Notes under the pieces: model-generated | Told to the model about the DNA's origin: nothing | The model's database searches: none | The model's input: only the letters and a program-made list of their open reading frames with translations | Made by a program: the position numbers and the translations under genes | Part shown: positions 59,392 through 64,000 of the stretch, piece by piece | Position numbering within the stretch: the first letter of the stretch is position 1 | How the letters are laid out: each line of letters starts with the position of its first letter | NCBI RefSeq assembly: GCF_024204665.1 | Contig: NZ_CP100355.1 | Span: forward strand, 1,345,451-1,409,450 | DNA from: Natronosalvus rutilus | Lineage (GTDB): Archaea > Halobacteriota > Halobacteria > Halobacteriales > Natrialbaceae | Reading direction: 5' to 3' | Length of the DNA: 64,000 nucleotides

Positions 59392-59946
59392 CTACTCATC
59401 CGCTCGCGGCGCCCCCGAGAGCCACAGCCAGCCGGCGACCAGGGGGGCGTGGATTGTCGCGAGCGGGTAGGCGGTTCGATTGGGGTCGACTCCGAACCCG
59501 GCGGACAGGCCGATAGCGGCGACGCCGACGAGCGCGAGCAGACCGGCCGTGACTCGCCGGTCTGCGGGGAGACCGACGGCTCGAGCGCCGGCCCAACAGA
59601 GTGCGAGCGCGTAGGCGAGACTCCCGAGCGGCCAGTAGCGGAGGAACGAGGGCGTCGGCCCCGGTTGATCGAGAAACGTCGGCAGGAGCGTGACGTGCTC
59701 GGTCTCGAGGACGATCGTCCCCCAGGGAAAGAGCAACGTCGTCCCGCTGGTTCGGATGACGACCCAGGGAACGACGCCGAGGGACAGCAGGGCGAGCCAG
59801 CGGACAATTCGGTCGCGGCGTTTTCGACCATCCGTCTGCGATTTCGGACTCGTGTTGTCGCCCACGTCGTCCGATTTGTTCGATTCGTCAGGCTCGTTCG
59901 ACTCGTCGACGGACGCCACGTTACCGGCCACCTCGGCCACCCGCAC
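59392..59946 (-). CDS. Small membrane protein, TIGR04206-like
   Basis: A protein of about 184 residues. After a polar acidic N-terminus (ESNEPDESNKSDDVGD), four or five helices follow: IVRWLALLSLGVVPWVVIR, GSLAYALALCWAGARAV, VTAGLLALVGVAAIGLSAG and LATIHAPLVAGWLWLSG. RRDRIVRWLALLSLGVVPWVVI resembles the haloarchaeal TIGR04206 family. The start is uncertain: no ATG is in frame, and GTG codons at 59946, 59940, 59931 and 59919 are candidates. It is divergent from pcp. Confidence 0.6.
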   Translation of the reverse strand: MRVAEVAGNVASVDESNEPDESNKSDDVGDNTSPKSQTDGRKRRDRIVRWLALLSLGVVPWVVIRTSGTTLLFPWGTIVLETEHVTLLPTFLDQPGPTPSFLRYWPLGSLAYALALCWAGARAVGLPADRRVTAGLLALVGVAAIGLSAGFGVDPNRTAYPLATIHAPLVAGWLWLSGAPRADE

Positions 59947-60090
59947 ATTCAGAACGGCCGTGCGCCCGCCGTTTCCCGCCGCTCGTGATCGTACGTCCAG
60001 GCACGCTCGAGCGTCCGTGGCGCGGCGAAAAAAGCGTGGCGACCGCCCGCGACCGGTGGACTCATCATCGCGTGCCCGAACGAGTGGCGC

Positions 60091-60708
60091 ATGTCGACGA
60101 TTATCGTGACGGGCTACGAACCGTTCGGCGAGTTCGAAACGAATCCGGCAAGCCAACTGGCCACAGCGCTCGACGGCACGCGAGTGGCAGGGGCGACCGT
60201 CGTCGGTCGCGAACTTCCGGTAGCCTTCGACCGGGCACGTCCCGCGCTCGTCGAACACCTCGAGCGCCACGACCCGACGCTGGTCGTCTCGCTCGGCCTG
60301 GCCGCCGGTCGACCCGCGCTCTCGCTCGAGCACGTGGGGATCAACCTCCGCGACACCGCGGGGACGCCGGACAACGACGACCACTCGGTCCTGGACGATC
60401 CGGTCGACGTCGAGGGGCCGGACGCGTACTTCTCGACGCTTCCGGTTCGCGAGATGCAAACGACCATGCTCGAGGCGGGCGTTCCGACGACGTTGTCGAC
60501 GTCGGCGGGCACCCACCTCTGTAACGATATCCTCTACGCGACACGCCAGTACGTCGAGACGAACGACCTCGAGATTCGGTCGGGTTTCGTCCACGTCCCG
60601 CTGAGCCACGAGCAGGCGGCCACTCGCGAGACCACGCAGCCGAGCATGGCGCTCGAGACGATGCGACGCGGGCTCGAGGTCGGTATCGAAACCGCGCTCG
60701 AGGAGTGA
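60091..60708 (+). CDS. pcp: Pyroglutamyl-peptidase I
   Basis: A 205-residue cysteine peptidase that removes N-terminal pyroglutamate. IIVTGYEPFGEFETNPAS is the family N-terminus. The triad fits: Glu in RPALSLEHVGINLRD, Cys in SAGTHLCNDILYATRQ and His in SGFVHVPLSHEQ. The length is typical. It starts 145 bp after the divergent membrane gene and is likely cytoplasmic. Confidence 0.93.
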   Translation: MSTIIVTGYEPFGEFETNPASQLATALDGTRVAGATVVGRELPVAFDRARPALVEHLERHDPTLVVSLGLAAGRPALSLEHVGINLRDTAGTPDNDDHSVLDDPVDVEGPDAYFSTLPVREMQTTMLEAGVPTTLSTSAGTHLCNDILYATRQYVETNDLEIRSGFVHVPLSHEQAATRETTQPSMALETMRRGLEVGIETALEE

Positions 60709-60925
60709 ACCGCGCCAGTTGCGGGACATTTGATATAGCGGCTGCGCGTATATCAACGCTCTATCTCCCGCTCGCCGGTTCGCCTCTCGAGGCACTCGTG
60801 GACGCTCAGACGGCGAGTTAGGCGACGAATGAAGACATCGGACGAGGACGACAGGCGCTGATTTCGACCGACTGCCGATGGCGCCGCCCCGGGAAGTCTT
60901 CGTCCTCCGGCCCGAACGGCCGATA

Positions 60926-62098
60926 ATGCCCACAATTCGCGCGTGCTACGCCTGCGAACGAACGTTCGAGCCCTCTCGAGCCCGGTGTGACTGCGGCGAA
61001 CCGCTGTGGCGGCCGATCGAACCGCTCGACCGCTGGCCCTCGGGTGCTGGCTCGAGTGGGCGGTCGATCTGGCGATACGACGCCGTGCTCCCGGCGAGCC
61101 AGCCGGCGGGTGACCTAGAGGCTGGCGGCGCTGCAGTCTGGAGAAGCCACTCTCTCGAAGGCTACGCCGGCACGCACGTCTGGCTCGCCGACGAGGGGCG
61201 AAACCCGACGGGGAGCTTCAAGGATCGGGGAAGCGCCGTCGGCGTCGCGGCCACCCTCGAGGCCGAAATCGATCGCGTCGGGACCGTTTCTCACGGCAAC
61301 ATGGCGAGAAGCGTGGCGGCGCACGCGGCGGCCGTTGGGATCGACTGCACCGTCCTGGTCCCTGCGGACATCGCCGAGGAGCGGGTCCGGGCCATCGCCC
61401 GGTTCGACCCGAAAATCGTCCGCGTTCGCGGTGACTACGGCCGACTGTATTACGACGCCCTCGAACTCGGCCGGAGGCATGGAATCCAGTTCCTCAACTC
61501 CGACGTTCCCCTCCGGGTCGCGGGCCAGAAGACGCTCGCGTTCGACCTCCTCGAGCGTATCCCGGACCTCGATGCCATCGTCCTTCCGGTCAGCAGCGGC
61601 GGCAACGCGAGCGCGGTCTGGAAGGGACTGCTGGAGTTGCGCGCCGGCGGATTGCTCGAGTCGCTGCCGCGACTGTACCTGACTCAGGCGGCGGCCTGCG
61701 ATCCGATCGCCGCGGCGTTCCAGTCGAGTCGAGAGCGCGTCGACCCCGATGCGGACGTGAGAGAGACCGTCGCCTACTCCATCGCCAACGCCGACCCGCC
61801 GAGCGGCACCCGCGCGCTCGCGGCCGTTCGCGACACCGGCGGCGCCGTCCTCTCGGTCGACGACGACGCGATTCTCGAGGCCCAGGATCGCCTGGCTCGC
61901 GACGCTGGCGTGCGCGTCGAACCCGCCTCTGCGACTACGCTCGCGGGGCTTCGGCAACTGACCGAACGCGAGGAAATCGACGCTGACGAGACGGTCGCCT
62001 GCGTGCTGACCGGGCGCGGCTACGGCGGTAGGGGCGACGTTCCGTCAGCGCCGGTCGTCGACCGCGAGGACCTCGAGTCGACACTCGAGTCCGCGTGA
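60926..62098 (+). CDS. thrC: Threonine synthase (PLP-dependent)
   Basis: A 390-residue fold-type II PLP enzyme. An N-terminal zinc-ribbon-like piece (CYACERTFEPSRARCDCGEPLW) is typical of threonine synthases. The PLP lysine is in NPTGSFKDRGSAVGVA and the phosphate loop is PVSSGGNASAVWKG. VSHGNMARSVAAHAAA supports the assignment. It makes threonine from O-phosphohomoserine; a paralogue of related specificity cannot be excluded. The ATG at 60926 gives MPTIRACYACE; an upstream in-frame ATG exists at 60878. Confidence 0.87.
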   Translation: MPTIRACYACERTFEPSRARCDCGEPLWRPIEPLDRWPSGAGSSGRSIWRYDAVLPASQPAGDLEAGGAAVWRSHSLEGYAGTHVWLADEGRNPTGSFKDRGSAVGVAATLEAEIDRVGTVSHGNMARSVAAHAAAVGIDCTVLVPADIAEERVRAIARFDPKIVRVRGDYGRLYYDALELGRRHGIQFLNSDVPLRVAGQKTLAFDLLERIPDLDAIVLPVSSGGNASAVWKGLLELRAGGLLESLPRLYLTQAAACDPIAAAFQSSRERVDPDADVRETVAYSIANADPPSGTRALAAVRDTGGAVLSVDDDAILEAQDRLARDAGVRVEPASATTLAGLRQLTEREEIDADETVACVLTGRGYGGRGDVPSAPVVDREDLESTLESA

Positions 62099-62234
62099 CG
62101 CTCGGTCTCGAATCGGTACTCGACCTCGAGTGAGGTCCTGTCGACGACGGTCCCGAGCGGGTAACGGCGCTACGGAGGGCCGCCGTAAGAGAGCGTACAT
62201 AATACTCTTATTACCGGACGGTGTACGCCCGGGT

Positions 62235-62528
62235 ATGGCAGACAAACCGACCTCCGGTGAAATTTTCGGAGTCCCGTACAACTTCGAGCGACCGAGTTTC
62301 GGCCGAATGCTCTCGTCGTACTGGCAACCCGGTAAAGGAATGCTCGTCGAGAAGCCCTTCGGCGTCGGCTACACGCTCAACCTGGCCAACTGGCGGTCCT
62401 GGATCGTCGTCCTCATCACGGGCGCGTTGCTCTGGCAGGAACAGTCGCCGTCGTCGGACTCGGACTCTGATTCGGACTCGGCGATCGATCCGGTCGAAGT
62501 GATCGTCGACGACGAGAGCGACGACTGA
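62235..62528 (+). CDS. Small haloarchaeal membrane protein, DUF5808-like
   Basis: A 97-residue protein, MADKPTSGEIFGVPYNFERPSFGRMLSSYWQPGKGMLVEKPFGVGYTLNLANWRSW, followed by one helix (IVVLITGALLWQEQS) and a Ser/Asp repeat tail (SDSDSDSDS, then acidic). GVPYNFERPS and GWGYTLNL-type motifs are typical of the DUF5808 group. The role is unknown. The frame is open upstream but the ATG at 62235 is the clear start, with TATA-like sequence (AATACTCTTATTA, about 62201-62213) before it. Confidence 0.8.
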   Translation: MADKPTSGEIFGVPYNFERPSFGRMLSSYWQPGKGMLVEKPFGVGYTLNLANWRSWIVVLITGALLWQEQSPSSDSDSDSDSAIDPVEVIVDDESDD

Positions 62529-62734
62529 GCGGTCTCCAGTAGCACTTTTCGACCGTTTCCGTTCGCCTGAGTTGCGGGTTCGAGCATCAGCCATGACGCT
62601 CGAACCTCGACCCTCGGACCTCAACCCTCGAACCGCGCGCTTGGAACCTTAAGTCTCTCTCCCCGGATTTCGAATTCGAATTCGACGACCTCGTGCGCCT
62701 GTTCTCTCCTTTCTCTTCCCCGGCGCGCGTCGAC

Positions 62735-63556
62735 TCAGGCCTCGAGCGCGCGGTCGCAAACCCAGCCCTCGGCACCGAACTTCCGCTCGGCCAGGTCGGC
62801 CGCGGCCTCGAGTTCCCCGTCCCGCCACTCGCCCTCTTCGGCGTCACACCACTCTCCGAGCGCGCTGGCGAGACAGTCGACGGCCTCCTCGCGGTCGATT
62901 CCCGCCTGCTCGCGGATGCTCGTGACGCGGTCTGTAAACGTTTGCGGCTCGATGTCCGCGGCAAAGACGCCGACGTGAGTTTCGGGCTCGAGGTCGAAGC
63001 TCAGCGAGCCATGCTGGATGACGACGTCGCGCTGGCGGTACTGGGCGTTGCCACTGATCTTCTTCGTCTCGGACTCGCTCGCAGGGGCCACTACGTCGTG
63101 AGCAGGGTGAATGTCCCGGAGGTAACACGAGGGGCGGTAGATGGCCTCCTGTTTCGCCCCCGCGAAGTCGGCGTCGACGCCCATCCGCGAGAACGCCTCC
63201 AGGATGGGTTCACAGAACATGGCGTAACAGTCCATCAGGTCGCCGGGGACTTCCGCGGCCGGGGCGACGATGGTGTAGGAGATGTCCGCGACGGAATCGT
63301 GGTAGATGCCGCCACCGCCGGTCTGGCGTCGGGTGACGTCAACCCCGTGCTCTTCGCAAAAGTCCCAGTCGACGGTGTCGGGTTCTTGCTGGTAGCCCAG
63401 CGAGAGCGTGCTGGGCTCCCAGTCGTAGACCCGAACGGTGCGCAGGTCGTCCTCGAGCGCCGTCTGCGCGGCGATTTCCTCGAGGGACATCTGGGTCGCT
63501 CCGTCCCTGGGGTCGTCCTTGATCAGGCGCCACTCGCGGTCGGCGAGGTCGGTCAT
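62735..63556 (-). CDS. lplA: Lipoate-protein ligase A family protein
   Basis: A 273-residue ligase domain protein. RRQTGGGGIYHDSVADISYTIV is the RRxxGGGxVYHD lipoyl-AMP binding motif, and KKISGNAQYRQRDVVIQHGSLSFD contains the catalytic lysine and G-N-A-Q motif. The last 60 residues form a small accessory helical domain (TDRVTSIREQAGIDREEAVDCLASALGEW). It attaches lipoate or octanoate to 2-oxoacid dehydrogenase or glycine-cleavage proteins. ATG at 63556 is preferred to 63640, which would add 28 residues. Confidence 0.9.
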   Translation of the reverse strand: MTDLADREWRLIKDDPRDGATQMSLEEIAAQTALEDDLRTVRVYDWEPSTLSLGYQQEPDTVDWDFCEEHGVDVTRRQTGGGGIYHDSVADISYTIVAPAAEVPGDLMDCYAMFCEPILEAFSRMGVDADFAGAKQEAIYRPSCYLRDIHPAHDVVAPASESETKKISGNAQYRQRDVVIQHGSLSFDLEPETHVGVFAADIEPQTFTDRVTSIREQAGIDREEAVDCLASALGEWCDAEEGEWRDGELEAAADLAERKFGAEGWVCDRALEA

Positions 63557-63648
63557 ACCCGTGTGCTCGTCGGCCACCGAGAAATGGATTCCGACGTGCG
63601 GGCACCGTCGACGGTCGACCATCGACGAATCCTCACACAAGCATCTGA

Positions 63649-63664
63649 TTTAGACTCGTCTAAA
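63649..63664. promoter_or_regulatory. Perfect inverted repeat TTTAGAC-TC-GTCTAAA; candidate metal-regulator operator
   Basis: A 7-bp inverted repeat with a 2-bp centre lies 54 bp before the metal-transporter gene start, just upstream of a likely TATA (ACTTTATAG, about 63685-63693). DtxR/SirR/TroR-type regulators of haloarchaeal metal transport bind similar palindromes. It also lies in the gap shared with lplA. Confidence 0.6.
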
Positions 63665-63717
63665 AATAGGGTTCAGTAGTAACTACTTTATAGTTCGTGG
63701 GTGCTACGTCACGACAA

Positions 63718-64000
63718 TGAGCGAGCGATCACGGTCGACAGACGGACGCTCGATATCCCGCCGTCAGGCACTCGCGAGCGGCGCTGGCGTCCTCGTCGCC
63801 GGAAGCGCGGGCTGTCTCGCGGGCGTCAGAGGAAGTCCGTCGGGGAGCGAGGACGGATCGCCGGTCGTCGCGGCGTCGTTTTTCAGCTTCTACGATTTCG
63901 GACGCAAGGTAGCCGAGAACACGCCTGTCCAGCTGACAAACCTGGTTCCGACGGGCCTCCACGGTCACGGCTGGGAGCCCGATGCGAGCATCACGCGCGA
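63718..64000 (+). CDS. Metal ABC transporter substrate-binding lipoprotein, 5' part
   Basis: The first 94 residues of a twin-arginine lipoprotein, MSERSRSTDGRSISRRQALASGAGVLVAGSAGCLAG. After the lipobox Cys, PVVAASFFSFYDFGRKVAENTPVQLTNLVPTGLHGHGWEPD matches ZnuA/TroA-type binding proteins, which bind zinc or manganese outside the cell. The His in LHGHGWEPD is in the metal-site region. The gene runs off the window end. A palindromic operator candidate lies 54 bp upstream. Confidence 0.85.

Noticed and set aside
59947-60933. Upstream extension of the minus-strand frame over pcp
   Set aside because: It is antisense to pcp, which has all its catalytic motifs; the membrane protein must start near 59946 or later.

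Overview
The window is chromosomal DNA from a haloarchaeon, most likely a member of the Natrialbales. The evidence is high GC with strong GC3 bias, very frequent CTCGAG (Leu-Glu) words, acidic proteins, twin-arginine lipoproteins, leaderless-looking starts behind TATA-like boxes, a Kae1-Bud32 fusion, an aIF2-beta-TRAM fusion, Hef, and the cdrS-ftsZ2 cell-division operon. No rRNA operon or CRISPR array is present. One tRNA gene (Tyr, GTA) was found.

Layout. 0-7 kb: the 3' end of a TnpB element, an AI-2E-type permease, a sialidase-like (BNR) repeat protein and its decayed duplicate, a Gfo/Idh/MocA oxidoreductase, and a DUF234 ATPase behind four 15-bp tandem repeats. 7.3-9.6 kb: rps24e, rps27ae and kae1-bud32. 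9.6-13.4 kb: an IS200/IS605-derived element without tnpB, a PadR-like regulator, a membrane protein and a complete TnpB element. 13.4-22 kb: housekeeping genes (deacetylase-like lipoprotein, moaC-nnr, acylphosphatase, phytoene synthase, archaeal ornithine cyclodeaminase-type protein). 22-23.9 kb: an IS with tnpA and tnpB. 24-30.7 kb: an MCM N-terminal-domain protein next to aIF2-beta, a frameshifted PQQ-propeller protein, a large surface protein and a tRNA methylthiotransferase. 30.8-36.4 kb: a methyltransferase, a DUF1059 protein, a zinc-rich HTH regulator, and an aldehyde dehydrogenase coupled to an acetolactate-synthase-like enzyme. 36.4-46 kb: HIT protein, methionine aminopeptidase, DUF368 protein and Hef, interrupted by two more IS200/IS605 insertions and solo ends. 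46-64 kb: mostly housekeeping genes (tspO, larE, ncsA, ftsZ2, cdrS, cdrL, tRNA-Tyr, sugar dehydrogenase, pcp, threonine synthase, lipoate ligase), ending in a truncated metal-ABC binding protein behind a perfect inverted repeat.

How genes fit together. Three enzymes act on tRNA anticodon loops: Kae1-Bud32 makes t6A37, the methylthiotransferase converts t6A to ms2t6A, and NcsA thiolates U34. CdrL, CdrS and FtsZ2 form a cell-division module with five GTAAGAC/GTCTTAC boxes between cdrL and cdrS. The aldehyde dehydrogenase and TPP enzyme at 33.4-36.4 kb resemble the cyanobacterial 2-oxoglutarate decarboxylase / succinic semialdehyde dehydrogenase pair that bypasses 2-oxoglutarate dehydrogenase.

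The accessory content is dominated by IS200/IS605 elements: five tnpB genes or fragments plus a tnpB-less derivative. Three of them share a nested RNA-like fold at the tnpB 3' end, consistent with omegaRNA/sotRNA guide RNAs. Two of the TnpB proteins have lost the canonical RuvC glutamate and carry a candidate replacement about 50 residues downstream.
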